From Amarobacillus sp046328225 (GTDB lineage Bacteria; Chloroflexota; Dehalococcoidia; Tepidiformales; Tepidiformaceae), in the NCBI GenBank assembly GCA_046328225.1, contig JAXLWZ010000012.1, positions 1 through 64,000 on the forward strand: a stretch of DNA of 64,000 nucleotides. Reading direction: 5' to 3'. Positions 1 to 7,737 of this stretch are shown here, in pieces. Each line of letters opens with the position of its first letter. Position 1 is the first letter of the stretch. Under the pieces are notes generated by a model. The model was not told the DNA's origin, ran no database searches, and saw only the letters and a list, made by a program, of their open reading frames with translations. The position numbers and the translations under genes are program-made.

Positions 1-438
1 TCCGAACCCGAGGCATGGGATGCCGTCCGCGCCCGCCGCATCCACGACGGCGACGTCGTCGTCATCCGCAACGAAGGCCCCAAGGGTGGCCCCGGCATGC
101 GCGAAATGCTCCAGATCACGGCCGCGCTCGTCGGCGAAGGGCTCGGCGAGACCGTCGCGCTCATCACCGATGGCCGCTTCAGCGGCGCCACCCGCGGCCT
201 CATGGCCGGCCACGTCGCCCCCGAAGCCGCGGTCGGCGGCCCCATCGGCCTCCTCCAGGAGGGCGACACGGTCGTCATCGACATCGACAAGCGCGAGCTC
301 AACGTCGAAATCGATGCCGCCGAGATCGCTCGCCGCCGCGCCGCCTGGTCGCCCCGGCCCGCGAACTACGAACGCGGCGTCTTCGCGAAGTACGCCCGGC
401 TCGTCTCGGGCGCCGAGCAGGGCGCCGTCACCAGCTGA
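1..438 (+). CDS. ilvD: Dihydroxy-acid dehydratase, C-terminal fragment (runs off the window)
   Basis: Frame 1 is open from the first base, so the N-terminus lies outside the window. The visible 145 residues include RNEGPKGGPGMREM followed by LITDGRFSGATRG, both highly conserved in the IlvD/Edd C-terminal domain, and a tail of AAWSPRP-type sequence usual for IlvD. The enzyme dehydrates 2,3-dihydroxy acids to 2-oxo acids in valine, leucine and isoleucine synthesis and carries an Fe-S cluster bound by cysteines in the missing part. The related Edd (6-phosphogluconate dehydratase) is less likely because of this tail. A gnd homologue lies 5.5 kb away, but nothing links the two. Confidence 0.93.
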   Translation, partial: SEPEAWDAVRARRIHDGDVVVIRNEGPKGGPGMREMLQITAALVGEGLGETVALITDGRFSGATRGLMAGHVAPEAAVGGPIGLLQEGDTVVIDIDKRELNVEIDAAEIARRRAAWSPRPANYERGVFAKYARLVSGAEQGAVTS

Positions 439-555
439 CGCGTCCCGGCCGCGGACCCGCGCTTGCCAGCTCTCTCACCCGCTGGGGGAGCTGGCGGCGA
501 GACGAACGAGCCCCGATCGGCCAGAATGCGCCGAAGCCCTTCGCCGCGAGACCGC

Positions 556-1098
556 ATGAGCACCATCCCCAAGCTCCCGTTCGAACTGCAGCCGCAGGAG
601 ACCGTCGTCCTCTTCGCGCGCCGCCACTGGATGTATCTCGCGCTGCAGGTTGGTAAAGTCGCGCTCCTCGGCATCGTGCCCGCCGCCCTCGTCCTCATCG
701 GCGCCGGGTTCACGGTCGGGCTCGGCGGTACCTTCGGGCGGGTCCTGCTGCTCCTCACCGCCGCCTGGCTCGTCTACTGGGCCATCCGCACCTACTTCGC
801 CTGGTACCGCTACCAGCACGACATCTGGGTCGTCACCGACCAGCGCATCGTCGATAGCCTCAAGCGACACTGGTTCCACCACCGCATGGCTTCCGCCGAC
901 CTTGTCGATATCGAGGACATCGCCGTCGACCGCGAGGGGCTTCTCCAGACGGCGTTCAACTTCGGCAACCTTCGCTGCCAGACGGCGGGCGAACAGCCGA
1001 ACTTCATCCTCGCCGGCATCCCGAAACCGTCGGCCGTCCTCGGCATCGTCGATGCCCGCCGCGATGCCGCTCGCCACGCGCTCTCGGGCCGGACCTAA
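556..1098 (+). CDS. Membrane-anchored bacterial PH-domain protein
   Basis: This 180-residue protein has two hydrophobic segments at about residues 28-50 and 56-75. They are followed by a bacterial PH-like domain (bPH_2 type) with the signature YQHDIWVVTDQRIVD and then a run of beta-rich sequence. The family is widespread in Gram-positive bacteria and Chloroflexota and has no settled function. The ATG at 556 was preferred to an ATG at 463 because it begins just before the conserved part, although no clear Shine-Dalgarno is visible. Its stop overlaps that of the convergent YbjN gene by 3 nt. Confidence 0.75.
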   Translation: MSTIPKLPFELQPQETVVLFARRHWMYLALQVGKVALLGIVPAALVLIGAGFTVGLGGTFGRVLLLLTAAWLVYWAIRTYFAWYRYQHDIWVVTDQRIVDSLKRHWFHHRMASADLVDIEDIAVDREGLLQTAFNFGNLRCQTAGEQPNFILAGIPKPSAVLGIVDARRDAARHALSGRT

Positions 1099-1586
1099 TC
1101 CTCGAATTCGGACCGCCGCTCCTGCGGACCCTCCACCGCGACGATCGCCGCCAGCGGCTCCATGCCCTCGTTCGCGACCGCGTACAGCCCGGGCAGGTAC
1201 TTGTCCATCATCTCCAGGTTCACGCGCACCAGTTGCTGCAGCAGGGCCGTGCTCAGGCGGTCACCCTCGACGTCGATGCTCGTCTTGTAGCGAATCTCGC
1301 CGTCGTCCATGTCCATCTCGAAGTTGCCGACGAGCAGGCCGAAGTTCGCGCGCGTGATGAACTCCGCCAGCGCCGCGCGCCGCTCCACGGGCGTCGCCGC
1401 CAGCCCGATGGAGTAGAACAGGAAGCGGTCGTCGGCCTCGCGGCAATGCGCGATGCAGACCCAGCGGCCGTTGCTCCCTTCGTGGCTGAAGCGAAGGATC
1501 GGCCGCCCCGTGAACTGCGTCACCACGTGCGGCGAGTCCCCGAAATACTTCCGCACGACATCGAACATCCGCTTCCCATCGTTCAT
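1095..1586 (-). CDS. YbjN-domain protein (type III secretion chaperone-like fold)
   Basis: This 163-residue protein matches the YbjN family in general pattern. The features are an N-terminal helix with RKYFGDSP, a beta-sheet with RWVCIAHCREADDRFLFYSI, and AEFITRANFGLLVGNFEMDMDDGEIRYKTS. YbjN folds resemble type III secretion chaperones and often bind partner proteins. The start ATG overlaps the stop of the upstream kinase-TPR gene as ATGA, so the two are translationally coupled. It is the last gene of a three-gene leftward unit behind the repeat-rich effector-like protein. The inference is that it is an adaptor or chaperone for one of the upstream products. That role has not been shown for this arrangement. 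Confidence 0.75.
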   Translation of the reverse strand: MNDGKRMFDVVRKYFGDSPHVVTQFTGRPILRFSHEGSNGRWVCIAHCREADDRFLFYSIGLAATPVERRAALAEFITRANFGLLVGNFEMDMDDGEIRYKTSIDVEGDRLSTALLQQLVRVNLEMMDKYLPGLYAVANEGMEPLAAIVAVEGPQERRSEFED

Positions 1587-3502
1587 CGCACGACTCCTGG
1601 TGTGAGCAGCGGTCTCCGGCGCGACCTGCCCGGCGGGCGTGCGAACCGTGCCTGTGCCGCGCGCGCTGCCTCGTGGCCCCGGCGCGCGGCCTCATCGATG
1701 AAGGCCAGCCCGAGTTCGAACTGCCCCGATTCGCCGAGCACGAGCCCCATTTCGTAGTAGCCCGCGCCGTCCTCGGGTGCGAGTTCGACGACCCGCGCGA
1801 AGTCGGCGAGCGCCTCCTCCAGTCGCCCCAGCTGTTGGAACATCATCGCCCGCGTGCGCAGCGCCGCCCGGCTTTCAGGCTCGACTCGCAACGCCATCGC
1901 CAGGTCGTCGAACGCCGCGCTCGCCATCCCGGCGGCAGCGAACGCGAGCGCTCGCTCCACCCGCCGCGCAGCCGTCTCCTCGCGGTCCATCGCCGCCGTG
2001 AGCGCCACGACCGCGCCCCGGGTATCGCCCGTGGCCCGCCGCAGCCGCCCCAGCGCCGTCAACTCGCTGACCGTCGCCCAACCGCGCTCGGCGAGCAGCG
2101 CGAGGTCCTCCACTGCGCCGGAAAGGTCCCTCCGCCGTTCGCGAAGTGCCGCCCGGTTCGCGAAGACCTCGCGCGTGCCGCCGCCATCCGCCGCGTGGTC
2201 GAAGGCGTCCGCCGCGCCGCCGTCGTCGCCGTCCGCCATGAGAGCCAGCCCGAGGTTGTTCCACGCCTCCACGAACGCGGGCTCGAGGGTGACCGCGCGC
2301 TCGTAGCCGGCGATCGCCTCACGCGCGTGGCCGGTCGTCCGGAGCAGGTTCGCGCGGTTGAACTGCGCGCGCGCCCGCGTGGGCTCCAGCGCGATCGCTG
2401 CATCGAAGTCCGCCAGCGCCGCGACATCGTCGCCGAGCACCTGGTGGGCGAGCGCGCGCGCGTGTAGCGCCGATGCGCTCACGACATCCGGCAGCGCCAC
2501 AAGATCGCCGAGCGCCGCGCCCGAGCTGCCCAGTGCCGAACGACTCACCGCACGATTCACGACCTCGGCTGCGTGCAGTGCCCGCGGCCGCGACTCCGGG
2601 ATCTCGACGCCGTACACCGCGGTCGCGATCTCCCGTACTTCGGATGCCAGCGCCGCGGGCGAAGCCGGTCGTTCCCCTGCCGACTTCGCCAGGCACCGCT
2701 GGACCAGTGCCTCGATCTCCGCGGCGAATCCCTCCCCGAGCGACGGCACCGGGCCGCGGCAATGCGCGTGCTCCATCTCGGCACGGTCATTCCCTTCGAA
2801 CGAACGGCGGCCCGTGAGCGCCCGGAAAAGGATGCAGCCCACGGCATACACATCCGCCCGCACATCCACCAGCGGCGAGACCCATTGCTCCGGCGCCATC
2901 GTGGCCGGCGTTCCCACCGTCTGGCCGAACGCCCCGCCGAGCCGCGCATCGCCGACCGCCGCATCGAACTGCGCGAACCCGAAGTCCGTCACCTTCGCCG
3001 TGCCGTCATGCGCGATGAGTACGTTCTCCGCCTTCAGGTCGCGGTGCACGAATCCCGGGTACACCGTCGCCGCGTGCGCGAGCCCGTCGCAGACCTGTGC
3101 GACCACGCGCAGCGCCTCCGCGGGCGCCATCGGCCCGCGCGCCACCAGCAGGCGATGGAGGCTCGTCTCCGCGCGCTCCCGGTCGGTCACCCACTCCAGG
3201 CACAGGGCCGGCGCGCCATCGATCACGGTGACGTAGTGACACTGCACGAGGTTCGGGTGCGCGCCGAGGCCGATCCAGGTCGTGGCTTCGAGCTCGAATC
3301 GCAGGCGATGCCGTTCCGCCCGCGACGATCCTTCCTCCGCCTCGGTGGCCCGGCGCTTCAGCGCGACGCCCATCCCTTCGCGCTCATCGAGGCAGAAGAG
3401 CACTTCGCCCATGCCGCCCCGCTTCACCCGCTTCACCCGGTATCGGCCGGCCAGCAACGCCCCGGGAAGGTACGAGAGAGCGGAGCTAGCCGCGGAGGGC
3501 AT
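1583..3502 (-). CDS. Ser/Thr protein kinase with C-terminal TPR repeats
   Basis: This protein has 639 residues. The Hanks-type kinase domain spans about residues 20-280, with glycine loop KRGGMGEV (28-34), VALK lysine 49, a glutamate near 70 that may be the helix-C salt-bridge residue, HRDLKAEN (153-160), DFG (173-175) and APE (203-205). All catalytic residues are present, so it should be active. Residues from about 340 to the end form a string of TPR units, for example AQFNRANLLRTTGHAREAI and GYYEMGLVLGESGQFELGL. No transmembrane segment is evident, so it is probably cytosolic, unlike PknB-type receptor kinases. The start overlaps the 3' end of the effector-like gene by 17 nt, and the stop overlaps the YbjN start by 4 nt. 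The coupling suggests that the effector-like protein is a substrate or partner bound by the TPRs. Confidence 0.9.
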   Translation of the reverse strand: MPSAASSALSYLPGALLAGRYRVKRVKRGGMGEVLFCLDEREGMGVALKRRATEAEEGSSRAERHRLRFELEATTWIGLGAHPNLVQCHYVTVIDGAPALCLEWVTDRERAETSLHRLLVARGPMAPAEALRVVAQVCDGLAHAATVYPGFVHRDLKAENVLIAHDGTAKVTDFGFAQFDAAVGDARLGGAFGQTVGTPATMAPEQWVSPLVDVRADVYAVGCILFRALTGRRSFEGNDRAEMEHAHCRGPVPSLGEGFAAEIEALVQRCLAKSAGERPASPAALASEVREIATAVYGVEIPESRPRALHAAEVVNRAVSRSALGSSGAALGDLVALPDVVSASALHARALAHQVLGDDVAALADFDAAIALEPTRARAQFNRANLLRTTGHAREAIAGYERAVTLEPAFVEAWNNLGLALMADGDDGGAADAFDHAADGGGTREVFANRAALRERRRDLSGAVEDLALLAERGWATVSELTALGRLRRATGDTRGAVVALTAAMDREETAARRVERALAFAAAGMASAAFDDLAMALRVEPESRAALRTRAMMFQQLGRLEEALADFARVVELAPEDGAGYYEMGLVLGESGQFELGLAFIDEAARRGHEAARAAQARFARPPGRSRRRPLLTPGVVR

Positions 3503-5762
3503 CGATGGTCACTTCACCCTTGAGCAGCTGTACCTGCTGCTTCGCCGTCGCGTACGTGTACGAGCTGTGGTCCTCGTTCCAGAGGATCACCCCGCTGCCG
3601 TACGGCTCGAGCCCAAGGCCCTGCCAGTCGGGGTCGGGATTCGCCTGGAGCAGCTGTTCCAACTCCGCATCCCAGTCCCGGCCCGACGCCGACTTCTCGT
3701 CGTCGTCGGCGACTGACGCACTTGTCACGCTGCTCTGGTCGCTTTCGACCGACTCGCTGACCTGTATGGGCGGCGGCGACCCCTGGGGCACTTCGACAAT
3801 CTCCTTGTCGTTGTTCCAGTTCTTCAGCACTTCCTCGTAATTGGCGACGTCCTGGTCGTTCCAGCCGAACTCCGCCAGCACGAGTGCCTTGATGTCCTCC
3901 GTCGTCTTGCCGAACTCCGGGTTGGGCTTGTTGAACTTCCTCAACTTCCCAAGCTGGGCCGATTTGACATAGCTAGCGATGAGGGAACGCACCAGGGAGA
4001 CGGAGTTCTCCTTCTCCGACTTGTCCATCGTCATCGCCTTGCCGCCGTACTTCGTCCCGTCCTTGTTGTTCAGAACCCCCACCGGGTGGTCCAGGAGGAA
4101 CTGCGTCGGCCCGCCCGGGTATGGGTTCTTGAGTCCTCCGCCTGGCAGGAGCTGCGCCAGCCCTGCGGAGGAGAATCCGCTCGCGGCCCGCAGCTCATTC
4201 AGCGTCTGCGCCAGCTCCTGGTCGCCCGGCCAGTAGTGCCCGCTCTTGTTAGTGACGAACTGGAGCGTGCCCCCCACGACCTTCATCTCGCCCGCGCCCG
4301 CGACATCGCCGCCGGCCAGGAAGCTCGAATGGTGGAACAGCCCGATCTTGTGCGATGTCGCGTAGAACGTGCCGTCCTTCGCCATCACGTAGATGCCGAA
4401 GCCGTCGCCCATGAACTTCGAATACATCTTGCTTGTGTCGAACGGCTGGCCACCCTGCGTGATCGACCCGCCGACTTCGAGCTTGAACTCGTTCCGCGCT
4501 TCCGATGTCTCCAGGTATTTGACCTTGGTCTTGTTGCCCGCCACCTGGTTGGGCCCCAGCTGAACCGGGGCTTGCGGCCCGTTGACCGCCCCCTGGGGCC
4601 CATACACGAGCGGTGCCCCGGAGAGCTCCGACTCGTCCGAGTCGTCCGGGGTGTTTTGCTCGCTCATGCTCAGCTGGCCGCTGGAGTGGTCCATCGCATT
4701 CCAGCCGCCGAATATCGAGTACTTCTTGGCGGGCTCTTGCGGCTGCTGCGGTGCGGCCATCCCGGGAAGCTCCGACTCCTCCGAATCGTCCGGGGTGACT
4801 TCGTCGCTCATGCTCAGCTGGCCGTTGGACTCGTCCATCGCATTCCAGCCGCCGAATACCGAGTACTTGCTGGCGGGCCCTTGCGGCTGCTGAGCCTGCG
4901 GCGCCTGTTGGCCGCCATCTCCCTGCTCCGGCTCCTGCTCGAACGACTTGTACACGCCGTAGCCGCCGCCATCCGGCTGCTGCGGTGCCTGCTGCCCACC
5001 GTTGGCGCCATCGACCTGGTAGGCCACGGGTCCGCGCAAACCGCCGCCGCCCTTTTCGTCGTCGCTCTCAGGTGCCTCGTAAACATCGGGGCCCTGCGCC
5101 TCCTGCTGCCCACCGCTGCCGCCATACACCTGGTACGCCACGGGCCCGCGCAAACCGCCGCCGTCCTTTTCATCATCGTCGCGCTCAGGCGCCTCGTAGA
5201 CGTCCGGGCCCTTCGCCTCCTGCTGCCCACCGCTTGCGCCATACATCGTGTACGCGATGGAACCGCCTCCGCTCCCGCTCTTCTCCTCGTTTGCGCCGTA
5301 GACCTGGTATGCCACCGGTCCGCGCAGCCCGCCGCCGCTCTTCTCCTCGTTCGCGCCATAGACCTGGTACGCGGACGGGCCCTGCTGCTCCTCGGCTTCC
5401 TCTTCCACCGCCGGGTTCATCGCCTTGACTTCCTCGGGCAGCGATTCCGGCTCCGGGGGCACGTTCGGCGACTCCTCGCCCTTCGCCTCTTCCTCCGCCG
5501 GGTCCTGGCCCAGCTCCTGCTTCTTCCAGAACGCCATGAGCTCGGCGAACGTCGCCCGCTGGACCGTCGCGCCGCCCGCATCGAGCAGCCGCTGGATAGG
5601 CGGTTCCGCCTTGCGCGCCGCGATCGTCTCCGAAGCGGCCCGGTTCCCCACGGCTTTTTGCAGCTGCAGAGCTTCTTCGCTTTCGCCCTGCGCTTGTTCC
5701 ACGGGGCGCCGGCGTGCGACCGGTCCCCTTCGCGGCTTGCTGGCGTAACGGCGTTCGGGCAC
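3486..5762 (-). CDS. Repeat-rich polymorphic-effector-like protein
   Basis: This protein has 758 residues and starts at GTG behind GGGAGG, with 6 nt spacing. It has no signal peptide. Residues 31-43 (ALQLQKAVGNRAA) match the LQ..VGN(R/Q)AV tag common at the N-termini of proteins encoded with DUF4157 and extracellular contractile injection systems. After an acidic linker come five copies of a (V)AYQVYGA motif (129-252) and two long repeats built on KYS(V/I)FGGWNAMD plus an acidic Ser/Thr tail (299-381). A folded domain at about 420-515 holds GIYVMAKDGTFYA, FHHSSFLAGG, AGAGE and NKSGHY. This core is reminiscent of plant IQM proteins and some bacterial polymorphic-toxin modules. No catalytic site is recognised. 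It is the first gene of the kinase-TPR/YbjN unit. Function is unknown, and a secreted cargo is an inference. Confidence 0.72.
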   Translation of the reverse strand: MPERRYASKPRRGPVARRRPVEQAQGESEEALQLQKAVGNRAASETIAARKAEPPIQRLLDAGGATVQRATFAELMAFWKKQELGQDPAEEEAKGEESPNVPPEPESLPEEVKAMNPAVEEEAEEQQGPSAYQVYGANEEKSGGGLRGPVAYQVYGANEEKSGSGGGSIAYTMYGASGGQQEAKGPDVYEAPERDDDEKDGGGLRGPVAYQVYGGSGGQQEAQGPDVYEAPESDDEKGGGGLRGPVAYQVDGANGGQQAPQQPDGGGYGVYKSFEQEPEQGDGGQQAPQAQQPQGPASKYSVFGGWNAMDESNGQLSMSDEVTPDDSEESELPGMAAPQQPQEPAKKYSIFGGWNAMDHSSGQLSMSEQNTPDDSDESELSGAPLVYGPQGAVNGPQAPVQLGPNQVAGNKTKVKYLETSEARNEFKLEVGGSITQGGQPFDTSKMYSKFMGDGFGIYVMAKDGTFYATSHKIGLFHHSSFLAGGDVAGAGEMKVVGGTLQFVTNKSGHYWPGDQELAQTLNELRAASGFSSAGLAQLLPGGGLKNPYPGGPTQFLLDHPVGVLNNKDGTKYGGKAMTMDKSEKENSVSLVRSLIASYVKSAQLGKLRKFNKPNPEFGKTTEDIKALVLAEFGWNDQDVANYEEVLKNWNNDKEIVEVPQGSPPPIQVSESVESDQSSVTSASVADDDEKSASGRDWDAELEQLLQANPDPDWQGLGLEPYGSGVILWNEDHSSYTYATAKQQVQLLKGEVTIDALRG
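4620..4868 (-). repeat. Two copies of a KYS(V/I)FGGWNAMD plus acidic Ser/Thr repeat
   Basis: Protein residues about 299-333 and 347-381 align almost without gaps. Each unit reads KYS(V/I)FGGWNAMD, then GQLSMS, then a TPDDS segment and an ESEL end. The Ser/Thr-rich acidic part is the sort of sequence that Ser/Thr kinases modify, and the adjoining gene encodes such a kinase. Confidence 0.85.
5007..5378 (-). repeat. Five in-frame copies of an AYQVYGA motif
   Basis: Within the effector-like gene, protein positions about 129, 149, 168, 207 and 245 repeat the core (V/I/S)AY(Q/T)(V/M)(Y/D)GA/G. The copies are separated by EEKSGGGLRGP-type or GGQQEA..GPDVYEAPE..DDEK-type spacers. The copies are near-identical at both protein and DNA level, which suggests recent expansion. 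The central tyrosine is kept in four of five copies; the fifth reads VDGA. Confidence 0.85.
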
Positions 5763-5931
5763 GGGGGACCTCCCGGCGAGCGTGACGCTCCTCGCGGCAC
5801 GCCTGCGTTCCGTGCATTCTAGGGCCGCGAAGTCTCGCCAGTCTGTGGTTTACTCCCACATCACACAGTTTTGCCACCGCCGATAGTGCAAACTCGCTCG
5901 CTAGAACGCACCCCGTCGAGGAGGTGACCCC

Positions 5932-6804
5932 GTGAAGCTTGGCATGGCCGGCCAGGGCCGCATGGGCGCCGGCATGACGCGCAGGCTCCGCGCCGCCGGG
6001 CACGAAGTCGTCGCCTTCGATCTCGATCCCACCCGCTCCGACGTCCCCGGCCTCCCCGCGATGGCCGCAGCGCTTCCCTCGCCGCGCGTCGTCTGGCTCA
6101 TGCTCCCCGCCGGCGACGCCACCGAGACCGCCATCGGCGAGGTCGCGCCGCTGCTCGCCCCCGGCGACATCCTCGTCGACGGCGGAAACAGCAACCATAA
6201 GGACGATGTCCGCCGCGGCGCCGCCCTCGCCGCGCAGGGCATTCGTTACCTCGACGTGGGTGTCTCGGGCGGCATCTGGGGCTTCGAAAACGGCTTCTGC
6301 ATCATGGCCGGCGGCCCCCGCGACGCCTTCGACCACATCGAACCCGTGCTCCGGGCGCTCGCCCCCTCGGGCGGCCTGCTCTACGCCGGCCCCCACGGCG
6401 CCGGCCACTTCGCCAAGATGGTCCACAACGGCATCGAGTACGGCATAATGCAGGCCTTTGCCGAAGGTTTCGCCCTTCTCGATGCCGCCCCCGAATACGG
6501 CTACGACCTGCCCGCCCTCGCCCACCTCTGGCAGCACGGGTCCGTCGTTCGCTCCTGGCTGCTCGACCTGCTGGCGCGCGCCCTCGACCGCGACCCCCAC
6601 CTGGAGGCGCTCCGCGGCTACGTCGATGACTCCGGCGAAGGCCGCTGGACCGTGATCGAAGGCGTCGAGCGCGGCGTCAACGTGAATGTCCTCGCGACGG
6701 CCCTCTTCGCGCGCTTCACCAGCCGCGAGGACGACTCCTTCGCCATGCGCGTCAACGCCGCCCTTCGCAACGAATTCGGAGGCCACGCCGTCCAGGGCCG
6801 CTGA
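5932..6804 (+). CDS. gnd: 6-phosphogluconate dehydrogenase, decarboxylating, short (GndA/YqeC) type
   Basis: This 290-residue protein oxidises and decarboxylates 6-phosphogluconate to ribulose 5-phosphate. It opens with the Rossmann motif GQGRMGAGM and contains the substrate motif DGGNSNHKDD, DVGVSGGIWGFENG, and the catalytic lysine in FAKMVHNGIEYG. The length fits the short class, which tends to use NAD, rather than the 470-residue E. coli type. The GTG start has a strong GAGGAGG 7 nt upstream. It is divergent from the effector-like gene across 169 bp. Confidence 0.92.
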   Translation: MKLGMAGQGRMGAGMTRRLRAAGHEVVAFDLDPTRSDVPGLPAMAAALPSPRVVWLMLPAGDATETAIGEVAPLLAPGDILVDGGNSNHKDDVRRGAALAAQGIRYLDVGVSGGIWGFENGFCIMAGGPRDAFDHIEPVLRALAPSGGLLYAGPHGAGHFAKMVHNGIEYGIMQAFAEGFALLDAAPEYGYDLPALAHLWQHGSVVRSWLLDLLARALDRDPHLEALRGYVDDSGEGRWTVIEGVERGVNVNVLATALFARFTSREDDSFAMRVNAALRNEFGGHAVQGR

Positions 6805-6810
6805 ATGCCC

Positions 6811-7731
6811 CTACCGCACGTCCTCCGCGAGGATGCGCGCCGTCTCCAGCATCCCCGCCGCCACTTCGCCGCCCTCCAGCGTCCACACCGCCGAGAGCAC
6901 CGCCTGCGCCATCGCCCAGAGCCGCATCCGCTCGCGGTCGAACCCGAGCATCGTGGCGAAGGTGGCCAGGCGCCGGTCGAGTGTGGCTGCCGCGCCCGGC
7001 CGCGATGCGAGGTCGAGCGGGTTGCGCAGGAACGCGCCCACCTCGTACTCCCGTTCCCCCGCGAGGCCCTTCGGGTCGATCGCCAGCCACGGTTCGCGCG
7101 CCGATGCGAGCACGTTGGTGTGGTGCAGGTCCCCGTGCAGCAGCACCTGCTCGCGCCCCTCGCCGAGGAATGCCGCGTACACCTCCTCCGCCCGCGCGAC
7201 CAGCCGCCCGGGGAGGGGCCCCGTGCCACCGCCGAACCGTGCTCGCATCCGCTCGAACGCGAGTGCCCACCGCGCCACGGTCGGGAAGCCGTGATTCGCG
7301 GGCAACGGCCGCCAGAGCCGCCGCATCACGAATGCCACAGTCTCCGTCGCGACGCGGTCATCGACCTCCAGCAGCGTGTGTCCCGGCATCGCCTGCTCAA
7401 TGAGGATCGCGCCCATCTCCGGCAGCGCCGCGAAGAGCCGCACGGCACCCTCGCCGTCGTAGAGCCGCAAGGCCTCGATCTCGCACTGGAACTCCGGGTC
7501 CGCGGCGAAGCCCACCTTCAGCACCGCCCGCGCACCATCGGCCGTGATCACGGGCGCCACCCAGTTGTAGCTCAGCCCCGGGTATGCGGGTTGCACCGCC
7601 AGAGACCACCGGTCGGCGCATTCATCGACAATCGCCGGCAGGCGGTCCAGGAACGCTCGCCCCGCATCCTCGCCCCGCACCGCCAGCACGTTGTGCACGA
7701 ACGCTTCCGGCAAGACTTCCGAGGCCGCCAT
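6811..7731 (-). CDS. APH(6)/streptomycin 6-kinase-like phosphotransferase
   Basis: This 306-residue protein has the aminoglycoside/hydroxyurea phosphotransferase fold. The Brenner motif is VLLHGDLHHTNVL and the magnesium-binding region is AIDPKGLAGEREYEV, the hallmark of the APH_6_hur family. N-terminal VLKVG carries the probable ATP-binding lysine. Members phosphorylate streptomycin or hydroxyurea, but many chromosomal homologues act on unknown small molecules, so resistance should not be assumed. It follows the methyltransferase gene by 6 nt and is probably cotranscribed with it. Confidence 0.85.
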   Translation of the reverse strand: MAASEVLPEAFVHNVLAVRGEDAGRAFLDRLPAIVDECADRWSLAVQPAYPGLSYNWVAPVITADGARAVLKVGFAADPEFQCEIEALRLYDGEGAVRLFAALPEMGAILIEQAMPGHTLLEVDDRVATETVAFVMRRLWRPLPANHGFPTVARWALAFERMRARFGGGTGPLPGRLVARAEEVYAAFLGEGREQVLLHGDLHHTNVLASAREPWLAIDPKGLAGEREYEVGAFLRNPLDLASRPGAAATLDRRLATFATMLGFDRERMRLWAMAQAVLSAVWTLEGGEVAAGMLETARILAEDVR

Positions 7732-7737
7732 CCGCGG

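Noticed and set aside
4086..5822. A 578-codon frame antisense to the effector-like gene
   Set aside because: It mirrors the repeats of the opposite strand and has no ribosome binding site or motif.
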